From the NCBI GenBank assembly GCA_910578805.1, contig CAJTRS010000039.1, positions 1 through 16,170 on the forward strand: a DNA stretch of 16,170 nucleotides. The letters run 5' to 3'. Below are positions 5,975-13,611 of this stretch, piece after piece (the stretch's first letter is position 1; the number at the start of each line of letters is the position of its first letter). The DNA comes from an uncultured Muribaculaceae bacterium (GTDB lineage: Bacteria; Bacteroidota; Bacteroidia; Bacteroidales; Muribaculaceae). The notes under the pieces are model-generated. The model searched no databases. It saw only the letters and a program-made list of their open reading frames with translations, and was not told the DNA's origin. The position numbers were made by a program, and so were the translations under genes.

Positions 5975-8526
5975 AACAGCTTTTATCATTAATACTTTTC
6001 GTTGCGGGCGTGGCATCGGACCTCCACGCCCGCACGGTGTCGGGATCGGTGTTTGATGACGCCACCGGCGAGCCGCTTGCAGGAGCCATGGTGCAGGCGC
6101 TCAACGATAATGGCAGAGCCGTTGCTTTTACGGCAGTAAAGTCCGACGGCGGCTTCTCGCTAAGTTGTCCCGGACAGGCAAGGACTATAAAGATACGGCT
6201 GATGGGTTATGAAGAGCTTTCGCAGCCGATTGGGGAGGAGCCTGTGGCTGTGCGCCTGAAAGCCAAGGCCACGGTGCTCCGCGATGTGGTGGTTGATGCC
6301 CCCGACATCATACAGCGCCATGACACATTGGTGTTCAACGTGGATAAGTATGCCTCCGTGCAGGATAAGGCTATAATCGATGTGATAAAGCGGCTGCCGG
6401 GAGTCAGGGTTGACAAGAACGGTGGGATCACCTACAACGGTGAGCCGATCAATAAACTTTATGTCGATGGCAACGACATACTTGGCGGCCAGTACGGTGT
6501 GGCCACCGACAATATATCGCCCAAGGACGTCAAATCGGTGGAGATAATGGAGAATCATCAGCCGATAAAGGCTCTGGAGGATATAGAGTTTTCGGATCAG
6601 GCCGGTATAAATCTGAAACTCAAGGAGGACGCACGTCTCCGCTGGGCCGGTGTGGCTATGGCCGGAGTGGGCATGCCGGGGCTTTATGATGCACAGTTGT
6701 TTGCCATGCGTATCGCTCCGCGGTATCAGAATATGGTCACGTTACGTTCCTGCAATACAGGCTGGAATCCCGCCACGTCGATAGTGGAGCACGGTGATAT
6801 GCCTATGTTCTCGGTCACGGCATTACCGGTGTGGGGAGAGTATGTCAACGCCGATCTGATATCGGCGCCGTTGCCTGCCATGCGCACGCGTGACAATCTG
6901 TCGGGTCTTGCCAATGTTATCACGGCATGGCGTAAAGGTGCTACCGCCAACACGCTTAAAATAAATTATGCCGCCGACCGGCTGGATTATTCCACCACGG
7001 CGGCTACCCGTTACTTTGATCCGGCTATAGATGATTTCTATAAATCCACAGCCCTGAACACTATGGCTCACGATGTCAATGCATCGTGGAAAGCGGAGAT
7101 AAACCAAAAGGGTTACTTTATGAAAAACCTGTTTGCTGTCCGCGGTTCATGGCGCCGTGGCCGAAGCGGTATAAGCGGGAGCGAGATTCTGGAGCAGACG
7201 GTGCGTCGCCGCGGGTTGCGGCTTCACGACGATCTGTGGCTTATACGCCGCACCGATATGAGGATACTTAAATTCGCATCGTCCAATGATTTTTTTTACA
7301 GCAAGGACAATCTTGCCGTGTCGCGCGGCGAATCGGGGCAAAACCAAAGGCTGGTTTCCGCGGAGTTCCGTTCGGTCAACGAGGTCAGCCATGGCTGGAT
7401 CATGCGTCGCTGGGATATCACTCTCGCCGCCGGAATGGATTTTGACTGGCGCCGTCTCAACACCCTCCTGTCGGGATTGACAGTTCCGGGGGTGGCTTCC
7501 GGAGCTCACGGTGACTATTATGCCATGAAAACTTACGTCAATCCGCGGGCTGTGTATGACAGCCGTGGCTGGCGCATGACCATCTCATTGCCTGCAGCAC
7601 TGCATGATTATCGGCAGCACTGCGGCACGCACCATACATTTGTCACGGCCATACCAGCCCTGTCGGTTATCAGGGAATTGGGAGCAAAGTCGGATATGCG
7701 TGCGGCCCTGTCATACTCAGTCGGCGGCCCGTCGGCCGACGGGCTTGTCAACTGTGCCGTGATGAGCGATTTCCGCAATATCAGCATATTGCGTGATCTG
7801 CACACGGGCAGTCACACCGTAGCCTCATCGGTGGCCTACCGTTACCGCAATCCGCTGACGGCTATGTTTTTCAATGCACGTGTACATTACACATATTCAC
7901 GCAGTTCGGGCATGTGGGACTGCACGTTTGCCGGTGACTATGTCATCACCACACTTGTAAAGCGCCTCAGCGATGTGCATACAGCCGGCGCGACCGCAGG
8001 GATAAGCAAGGGTTTTTCCCACGGACGCATAGTGACGGGAGTCGATGCCGGTTACAGCTATAGCAGTGCGGTTTCCATGCGCAACGGTGTCGAGTCGCCT
8101 TATTCGCAGCATTATGCCGAGGTAAAGCCTTTTTTCAAAGGTACCCCGGCTAAATGGGTTGCTGTGGATTATCTGTTGATTTACGGCTATAATATGCTTG
8201 ACATGCAAGGCGATGTTTCGGGACGTTATCAATCCTTGAGCCAGTCGCTGAAATTCACATTCATTCCTACAGACTGCCTGCAGGCATCGGTGGGAGCGGA
8301 GCAATATTTCACCCGGTTTTCCGAAAACTCCACTGCCGGTATGATACTTGTCGATGCATCTGCCCGCTGGGATATAAGCCGCCGTTGGCAACTCGAGTTG
8401 ACGGCGACAAATCTGCTTGACCGCAGGGACTATCGTTACACCTCGTTCGGCACACTGTCACAGACCGATCAATCTTACCGTCTGCGTCCCCGCAATCTGC
8501 TCCTCACGGCCACCTGCCGCTTCTGA
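5971..8526 (+). CDS. TonB-dependent-receptor-like outer membrane beta-barrel protein with CarboxypepD_reg domain (module 1)
   Basis: This 851-residue protein is predicted to sit in the outer membrane. A signal peptide (about 1-20, ending LHA) precedes a carboxypeptidase-regulatory-like beta-sandwich (about 22-100; TVSGSVFDDATGEPLAGAMV). A plug-like region follows (about 128-218; IDVIKRLPGVRVDKNGGITYNG and NKLYVDGNDILGGQYGVAT, then SVEIMENHQPIKAL). The remainder alternates like a beta-barrel and ends in TATCRF, with the terminal aromatic expected for BAM recognition. No Ton box was recognised and no SusD partner is adjacent, so it is not a typical SusC. The closest description is the outer-membrane beta-barrel/TonB-receptor family often found beside GLPGLI genes; the substrate is unknown. 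It starts within the GLPGLI stop (ATGA). The C-terminal motif YRYTSFGTLS recurs in the paralogue at 10829-13423. Confidence 0.9.
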   Translation: MKQLLSLILFVAGVASDLHARTVSGSVFDDATGEPLAGAMVQALNDNGRAVAFTAVKSDGGFSLSCPGQARTIKIRLMGYEELSQPIGEEPVAVRLKAKATVLRDVVVDAPDIIQRHDTLVFNVDKYASVQDKAIIDVIKRLPGVRVDKNGGITYNGEPINKLYVDGNDILGGQYGVATDNISPKDVKSVEIMENHQPIKALEDIEFSDQAGINLKLKEDARLRWAGVAMAGVGMPGLYDAQLFAMRIAPRYQNMVTLRSCNTGWNPATSIVEHGDMPMFSVTALPVWGEYVNADLISAPLPAMRTRDNLSGLANVITAWRKGATANTLKINYAADRLDYSTTAATRYFDPAIDDFYKSTALNTMAHDVNASWKAEINQKGYFMKNLFAVRGSWRRGRSGISGSEILEQTVRRRGLRLHDDLWLIRRTDMRILKFASSNDFFYSKDNLAVSRGESGQNQRLVSAEFRSVNEVSHGWIMRRWDITLAAGMDFDWRRLNTLLSGLTVPGVASGAHGDYYAMKTYVNPRAVYDSRGWRMTISLPAALHDYRQHCGTHHTFVTAIPALSVIRELGAKSDMRAALSYSVGGPSADGLVNCAVMSDFRNISILRDLHTGSHTVASSVAYRYRNPLTAMFFNARVHYTYSRSSGMWDCTFAGDYVITTLVKRLSDVHTAGATAGISKGFSHGRIVTGVDAGYSYSSAVSMRNGVESPYSQHYAEVKPFFKGTPAKWVAVDYLLIYGYNMLDMQGDVSGRYQSLSQSLKFTFIPTDCLQASVGAEQYFTRFSENSTAGMILVDASARWDISRRWQLELTATNLLDRRDYRYTSFGTLSQTDQSYRLRPRNLLLTATCRF

Positions 8527-8538
8527 TAGTATATGGCG

Positions 8539-9714
8539 CTATATACGCACTTTCAAAGTACGGTCATGACATTTAACTAAATATGCTCCCGTTGGAAGCG
8601 ATAGTGTCAGATGGCTCGAAACCGTACCCTGATACACGATTACGCCCCGAAGGTCATAAACAGAAGTCTTTACCGGAGATGATGTTATGATATCGATGGC
8701 TCCTGCTCCGGTTGTTATATCTATGACAGGTGTCAGGGTTCCCGCTTGATCTATGTGTGCGTAGTCATTGATGTCGGGCACACCTGTGATTGTCGTGAAA
8801 TCTTTCCATATTTTTGCGTTTTTGTATAGTTCAACAGACGATTCAGGCACAATCAGACGGCATCTCTCATATATCTCTCTGTCATGGCTCAGATAATTGC
8901 ACCCGATCAGCATGGGCGGATTCTCTCCCATGCACACTATTTCCGTAAGGCTTGGACATGAGTGGAATATATCATCTTCGGCTGATGCTTTGACGATATC
9001 CGGAAATATTATTTTTTGAAGTTTGAGGTTTTCGCCAAATGCCTGTCCGAACAATTTAAAGTTGGATTTAGGTAATGTTATCTCCTGAAGTCTTATTGTC
9101 ATATCGAAGGCATAGGGGTGTATGGTGGGCACTCCTTCGGCCGTGGAATTGTCATGATTGAACGTTACCTTTGTGACATAAAAGCCAAAAGGCACTTCTC
9201 CGATAAATTCAATGCTTGCGGGTAGGTTGAATTCGGTGATGCCACTGTCAAAAAAACAGGAATGCGATATCTCCTTTACGCCTTCGGGAATGTCGATCTC
9301 TTTAAGCCCGGTGCAATTCCAAAATGCTGACTGTCCGAGTTTTGTTATAGTCGGAGGTAGTATTATGCCGGTGAGCTCATGGCTATAGGCAAATGCGGAG
9401 TTCCCGATTTCTGTTACTTCATAAGTTTTACCACCATAAGTAACGGTTGACGGAACCGTTACTGTGCCTTTATAAAATGGCCGGGCGTTAATGTTACATA
9501 TAGGGCCTATCTTTTCATACTCAGTCGGGTGATTTTCGGGAATAGTCCGGATAATGTCCGGTGACGTAAATTCGTTTTGTTCAAGGCATGTTACAATAAC
9601 GGAATTGTCGTGTTTGGGATTGAATTTATAAAGAATGCCTTCATGTTCGAAATCATATGCTGTCGATGTCCCGGCAATAAAAGCCAGCAAAATAAATGTG
9701 ATGTACTTTTTCAT
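8539..9714 (-). CDS. BspA-type leucine-rich repeat secreted protein with T9SS-like C-terminal domain
   Basis: This 391-residue protein has a signal peptide (about 1-19, ending STA), so it is exported. From about residue 85 to 265 it carries degenerate BspA/LRR_5-type repeats (VTEIGNSAFAYSHELTGIILP, SAFWNCTGLKEIDIPEGVKEI). Next comes the characteristic CRLIVPESSVELYKNAKIWKDF segment (285-306). The last 45 residues (SVYDLRGVIVYQG to LPTGAYLVKCHDRTLKVRI) resemble a type IX secretion sorting domain, suggesting surface attachment. BspA-like proteins often mediate adhesion, but no ligand can be named. It is convergent with the module 1 receptor, 12 bp away. It is visibly poorer in G+C than its neighbours, with sample lines of 33-47 % against about 60 % in the receptor, which hints at separate acquisition. 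A degenerate -7-like sequence is at 9760-9753. Confidence 0.88.
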   Translation of the reverse strand: MKKYITFILLAFIAGTSTAYDFEHEGILYKFNPKHDNSVIVTCLEQNEFTSPDIIRTIPENHPTEYEKIGPICNINARPFYKGTVTVPSTVTYGGKTYEVTEIGNSAFAYSHELTGIILPPTITKLGQSAFWNCTGLKEIDIPEGVKEISHSCFFDSGITEFNLPASIEFIGEVPFGFYVTKVTFNHDNSTAEGVPTIHPYAFDMTIRLQEITLPKSNFKLFGQAFGENLKLQKIIFPDIVKASAEDDIFHSCPSLTEIVCMGENPPMLIGCNYLSHDREIYERCRLIVPESSVELYKNAKIWKDFTTITGVPDINDYAHIDQAGTLTPVIDITTGAGAIDIITSSPVKTSVYDLRGVIVYQGTVSSHLTLSLPTGAYLVKCHDRTLKVRI

Positions 9715-9865
9715 AATATATGCCTTTATTAATTAATGGAATGAGTGTGACGCAAAGAATTTTTATTGTCATATATGATACTTGCAATTTAAGGTAATTT
9801 AAGTGTAAAGGCAATGATTTATGGTTAATAAGTGTGAAAAGGTGCCGGTTTTCGGTTTTTAGATA

Positions 9866-9920
9866 CAAAACAATATTAATACCTCCGGAATTATCGTGTA
9901 TGAAACAATTCCGGAGGTAT
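9866..9920 (-). terminator. Strong inverted-repeat terminator after the receptor-GLPGLI operon 2
   Basis: A perfect 14-bp inverted repeat has arms ATACCTCCGGAATT (9879-9892) and AATTCCGGAGGTAT (9907-9920), separated by 14 nt. On the minus strand it lies 37 bp past the GLPGLI stop and is followed by the T-rich TAATATTGTTTTG. It therefore reads as an intrinsic terminator for the minus-strand operon. The loop is longer than usual, and a protein-binding palindrome is an alternative. Confidence 0.6.
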
Positions 9921-9956
9921 AGAGTGTGTATATGTTGTAAGACAGTTTTGGAAAAG

Positions 9957-10832
9957 TTACCGGAGGCAGTCGGTCTCGATGTCGTCGTGCTTGTTGGGGG
10001 AGGCTTTCAGCCCTAATGACATTCCGGTCTTGGCCGACAGGGCTTTGTTGGGGTTGTCACGATATTCTTTCATGTTGCGGCGGTGTTTGCATCGGTCGGT
10101 CTTTATGAAGTCACGGTTGCCTGGGATCGGTTCTATGGGTTCGGAGGTTTCCTGCAGTCCGGTGATGGTGAAGCGGTATTCACCGCCTTCGGTGCCCGCT
10201 TCCATGATAAGTCCGGGGAGTCCGGCAAGTTGCCATGGTCCTTCCTGAACGGCTATATCCGGAGTGAACCATGCCGTCCATTTACGTCCATGGTAATCGG
10301 CCGTGGCCTGCTGGCATTCGTAGTTCATGACGGTTTTGGTGGAGTCGCCGATTTCCCACACCAAGTCCGACATAGGCACGGTGTATTCGAAGTTGTCGTC
10401 AACAATTACGTCATAGACCGTCATGTCGCTTGTCCCGAAATGCTTATACACTTGAAATAGTTGGCCTCTTCTTGGAATGCCTGCCATGGCGTCTTTATTT
10501 AGGGTTATCGACTTTATGGAACCGTCGGCGTTGGTTTTCAGCCCTCCCGACTTGGTAAGTGCGTTCATTGCCATCTGCCGTACGATCTCCTTACCTCCGG
10601 GAGTAGCCTCGATGGAATCGAGAAACTGTGTTTTGATGCTGTAAAAGCGTGATTCGCCGGGCGCGATCTGGAGTATGAAGTCATCTGACATAGTTTTTTC
10701 CTCTCCAGACGTAGTGGTGGTTTGGAATTCATAGCGGTACTGGGCTTTCATTACGGCCTGCGGATAGCTTTCGGCAGCTGCGGTCATCGATGCGGCTGTC
10801 AAAGCGAGACTGATAATAAGTTTTCTTGTCAT
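9957..10832 (-). CDS. GLPGLI family secreted protein (module 2)
   Basis: This is the second member of the uncharacterised GLPGLI family in the window. The 291 residues begin with a signal peptide (about 1-20, ending TAAA). The family core is complete: CQQATADYHGRKWTAWFTPD (173-192), EGPW (197-200) and GLPGLIMEAG (204-213). The AWFT and GLPGLI motifs are spaced from the conserved Cys exactly as in the module 1 protein. Outside this core the two copies differ strongly; this one has only three cysteines and a polar, charged C-terminal tail. Its ATG overlaps the stop of the upstream receptor gene by 4 nt (ATGA), so it is translated second here, whereas in module 1 it is first. The terminator-like inverted repeat follows closely. 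A periplasmic or outer-membrane partner role for the receptor is inferred from this linkage. Confidence 0.92.
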   Translation of the reverse strand: MTRKLIISLALTAASMTAAAESYPQAVMKAQYRYEFQTTTTSGEEKTMSDDFILQIAPGESRFYSIKTQFLDSIEATPGGKEIVRQMAMNALTKSGGLKTNADGSIKSITLNKDAMAGIPRRGQLFQVYKHFGTSDMTVYDVIVDDNFEYTVPMSDLVWEIGDSTKTVMNYECQQATADYHGRKWTAWFTPDIAVQEGPWQLAGLPGLIMEAGTEGGEYRFTITGLQETSEPIEPIPGNRDFIKTDRCKHRRNMKEYRDNPNKALSAKTGMSLGLKASPNKHDDIETDCLR

Positions 10833-13423
10833 TTTTTTATGTGTATGGAGATTAGAAATTCGCGTCCGCGCAGCATACTTGAGCGTTCCATGGCCGACAG
10901 TGTGCCGAATGTGGTGTAGGAATAGCTTCGGTGATCCAGAATGTTTGATACCGATGCCGTTATGTCAAGTTTAGGCGTGATATTGTAAGTGATGTCGGCA
11001 TCGAGCATCACCATATTCTTGTAACGGTGTGCTTCGATCTCATTGCGGTAATATTCGCCCGAGGTGCCTATCCGAATCTTGTCGGCGGGTGTGAGTGTGA
11101 GGCTGAAACGGTGGCAGTAGGAATCGGTAAACAGGGTAGGGCTGCCGCTCATGGAGAGTCCGTTGCGGGTGAAGTTGAACCCATAACTCCAGTTGAGCCA
11201 AGAGGATATACTGCCGTCAATGCGTGGCGAGATTGACAGAAGGCGGCTACGGCAGTCAACGGGCAGGTTGTCGGATATCATGGTGCTGCCCGAAATCATG
11301 TATTGTGCACCCATACTCGCTGTACCGCGTATGAAATCAAGTGTCTTGCTCACGGTGCCCATAAAATTGGTGGACTGAGACCGTGACGGCCCGTAGCTGT
11401 AGGAATATATAATGTAATCGCCCATGAAGTTCTGCACGGAGCCTGTTTCCGATCTGTTCCAGGCATGATTGGCAAGAGCGCTTAGAAACAGGCCGTGGGC
11501 AGTGTGCCGGTAGCGGTAAGAGAGCGATACAGACTGTCCCGATGAGGTGTAATAGTCATCTGTTCCGGCATTAAGGGTGCGGTAATCGCCAAGGGTTATG
11601 CCATTGTGTATGTTATGGAGCGACGCCGGACTGCGGCGTGCCGATCCCGACAGATTCAGCTCCATGCGTGGTGTTATTTTCCAGCGTGCCGACAGAGCCG
11701 GGGAAGCGAATAGCTCAGTGCGGTTTCTCATTCCGGCACTGAAGAAGTAGGTGTACAGATTCAGGGGCACTTTAAGTGACATCTCTATCTTGCGGCTGTT
11801 CCACTCGAATTTGGGCGATATGAACACACGTATGTAATCGGTGGTGAGATTATTGGTCGTGGAGGTCTCCACATTGTCCATGCCCCATAGGTCGGTGTGC
11901 AGTTTGCGTAGATATCCGCTCAATCCTCCCTCAAGTGATATGATCACTCTGTTGCAGATCAGGCCGTAGGACACACGTTCGTCTGTGAAAAACGCATGTT
12001 GCGACACATGCTGTCCGTATGATTTACCGTTATGCTCTATGGTAAGCCGTTCGGGGAGCGATTTCCATTGGTTGATGCCCGAAAATGTGATGAGATGACG
12101 TCCGCCAAACCGTTTGATTATTTTTATATTATCGGAAATGTCATATAATGGGGTGCGGGTCTGCTGGTTGTTGGAAATGGTGCCGGAAGTGTTCAGGTTC
12201 ATGTCGTCCCAATTTATGTTGAGGCTGAGGATATTGTTGAGAAAATAGCTCTTTTCGTTAACTTCGTATGAAAAAAGACCTGTCAGGGCGTTGGTGTGTG
12301 ACAGTGCGTGTTTTTTCTCTGATATTATTTTGTCGCCATCGGGACGATAATATGTGGTAATGGTCGATGATTCGGACGATATGCGGTCATTGGAGTAATC
12401 CATCTGGACACGGAATTCGCCTCCACGCCGGTTTTTCCACAGGTGGCTTGACGAAAAGAGCCATGACCGGTTCATCTGTGTTCGTGACTTTCTCAGTCCC
12501 GGAGTGGCGGGTGTGCCAAGCTGCACGTAGCCGCTCATCGGTTCGCCTGTGTCATCGGTGAGAAATCCCGATAGCATGCCGCCGAGGCTATTGCCTGTAT
12601 TATTGGTTTTGAGGGTGGTGAGCATCTGGTACCCGCCGGACATCATCATGGCAAACAGTTCTCCCTGCCACAATGCTCCGTGTGGATTGGCCGAGAGTCC
12701 TGCGCCGCCCTCACCGTGCGCCACCAATGTGGCCTTGGCTCTGTTCTTGAGTTTCAGGTTTATGGCTGCCCTGTCGGAGAAACTCAGTCCGCGAAGCACC
12801 TGCATCGGCTGGTGGTTCTCGAGAACCTCCACAGCACCCACGTCGTTGTGGTCGATGCCTTTGGTGGCAACCCCGTATTTGCCTCCGAGCAGGTCGTTGC
12901 CCTCGATGTAGAATTTGTTGATGTCCTCACCCTGGTATTTGATCTTACCCTTGTCGTCAACATCGATGCCGGGCATGCGGTTGAGCACATCGCCTATATT
13001 GCGGTCCTGTTTCCGGGAAAACGAAGTGACGTCGTAAGTTATGGTGTCGCCGTTCTCTCGGATACGCTGCGCTTTCACGGCCACTTCTTTCAGCTTGAGA
13101 GCCTGCAGGGGCATGATTATTTTGAGAGGCATAGTAGCGCTGTCGAGTTTCACCGACTGCTTGGCGTAACCGATCATGCTTACCTCGACGGTGCAGCCTT
13201 GTGTGGCCGCAGCCTCGATGGAGAACAGCCCTTCAGTTGATGTGGAGGCATATTTTTTTATCTTATTGTCGGTTCCGCGTAGCATTACTGTCGCGCCGGC
13301 TATCGGCAAGTCGTCATCGGCCGATATGACTGTGCCTGACACTATGGCGGCATCTGTAACCTGTGTAAAGGCTATACATATGATAAATGCGATGACTAAT
13401 CCTGCGAAACGTTTCATTGCCAT
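10829..13423 (-). CDS. TonB-dependent-receptor-like outer membrane beta-barrel protein with CarboxypepD_reg domain (module 2)
   Basis: This 864-residue outer-membrane protein is paralogous to the one at 5971-8526. It has a signal peptide (about 1-25, ending TDA). A carboxypeptidase-regulatory-like domain follows (about 27-110; IVSGTVISADDDLPIAGATV), then a plug-like region (about 140-225; IGDVLNRMPGIDVDDKGKIKYQ, NKFYIEGNDLLGGKYGVAT, VEVLENHQPMQVL). The rest is a long beta-barrel ending in TFGTLS...LRGREFLISIHIKK. It ends in Lys-Lys, not the usual terminal aromatic. The stop overlaps the following GLPGLI ATG by 4 nt. Two starts are possible: ATG at 13423 (MAMKRF) or ATG at 13417 (MKRF); both leave the signal peptide intact. 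No SusD-like partner is present, and the substrate is unknown. Confidence 0.9.
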   Translation of the reverse strand: MAMKRFAGLVIAFIICIAFTQVTDAAIVSGTVISADDDLPIAGATVMLRGTDNKIKKYASTSTEGLFSIEAAATQGCTVEVSMIGYAKQSVKLDSATMPLKIIMPLQALKLKEVAVKAQRIRENGDTITYDVTSFSRKQDRNIGDVLNRMPGIDVDDKGKIKYQGEDINKFYIEGNDLLGGKYGVATKGIDHNDVGAVEVLENHQPMQVLRGLSFSDRAAINLKLKNRAKATLVAHGEGGAGLSANPHGALWQGELFAMMMSGGYQMLTTLKTNNTGNSLGGMLSGFLTDDTGEPMSGYVQLGTPATPGLRKSRTQMNRSWLFSSSHLWKNRRGGEFRVQMDYSNDRISSESSTITTYYRPDGDKIISEKKHALSHTNALTGLFSYEVNEKSYFLNNILSLNINWDDMNLNTSGTISNNQQTRTPLYDISDNIKIIKRFGGRHLITFSGINQWKSLPERLTIEHNGKSYGQHVSQHAFFTDERVSYGLICNRVIISLEGGLSGYLRKLHTDLWGMDNVETSTTNNLTTDYIRVFISPKFEWNSRKIEMSLKVPLNLYTYFFSAGMRNRTELFASPALSARWKITPRMELNLSGSARRSPASLHNIHNGITLGDYRTLNAGTDDYYTSSGQSVSLSYRYRHTAHGLFLSALANHAWNRSETGSVQNFMGDYIIYSYSYGPSRSQSTNFMGTVSKTLDFIRGTASMGAQYMISGSTMISDNLPVDCRSRLLSISPRIDGSISSWLNWSYGFNFTRNGLSMSGSPTLFTDSYCHRFSLTLTPADKIRIGTSGEYYRNEIEAHRYKNMVMLDADITYNITPKLDITASVSNILDHRSYSYTTFGTLSAMERSSMLRGREFLISIHIKK

Positions 13424-13468
13424 GTGTCAGAGACTGTAATGATCGGACGTAAATACCTGTGACATGGG

Positions 13469-13476
13469 CAAAGATA
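13469..13476 (-). promoter_or_regulatory. Predicted -7 promoter element for receptor-GLPGLI operon 2
   Basis: The minus strand reads TATCTTTG followed by C, matching the Bacteroidetes -7 consensus TAnnTTTG. No convincing TTTG was found at the -33 distance. The leader to the ATG at 13423 would be about 40 nt. The 11-bp GTAA repeats seen upstream of module 1 are not found here, so control of the two modules may differ. Confidence 0.45.
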
Positions 13477-13611
13477 CGGATTTTATTTTAATACATGGGG
13501 CGGCAACCTTTTGAATGCTGATTTTGTTGTAATATTGAATATGAAATAAACATATTGGCTAAGTCAGTTGATGAATACCTGATTATTATAACCTATTTAT
13601 TTTAAAATATT

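Noticed and set aside
8529..8546. GTATAT/ATATAC inverted repeat in the convergent junction as a bidirectional terminator
   Set aside because: The stem is only six A+T-rich pairs and has no T-run on either side.
9753..9760. ATTCTTTG on the minus strand as the LRR gene promoter
   Set aside because: It differs from TAnnTTTG at both leading bases and has no -33 TTTG at a suitable distance.
5971..13423. SusC/SusD-type polysaccharide utilisation locus
   Set aside because: Neither receptor has a SusD-like lipoprotein neighbour, there are no glycoside hydrolases, and the kinase is not a hybrid HTCS.
13424..13611. Promoter or regulator repeat upstream of frc
   Set aside because: TTTG and TA-rich stretches occur, but none match TTTG-N19-21-TAnnTTTG, and the single GTAA at 13529 has no partner 11 bp away.
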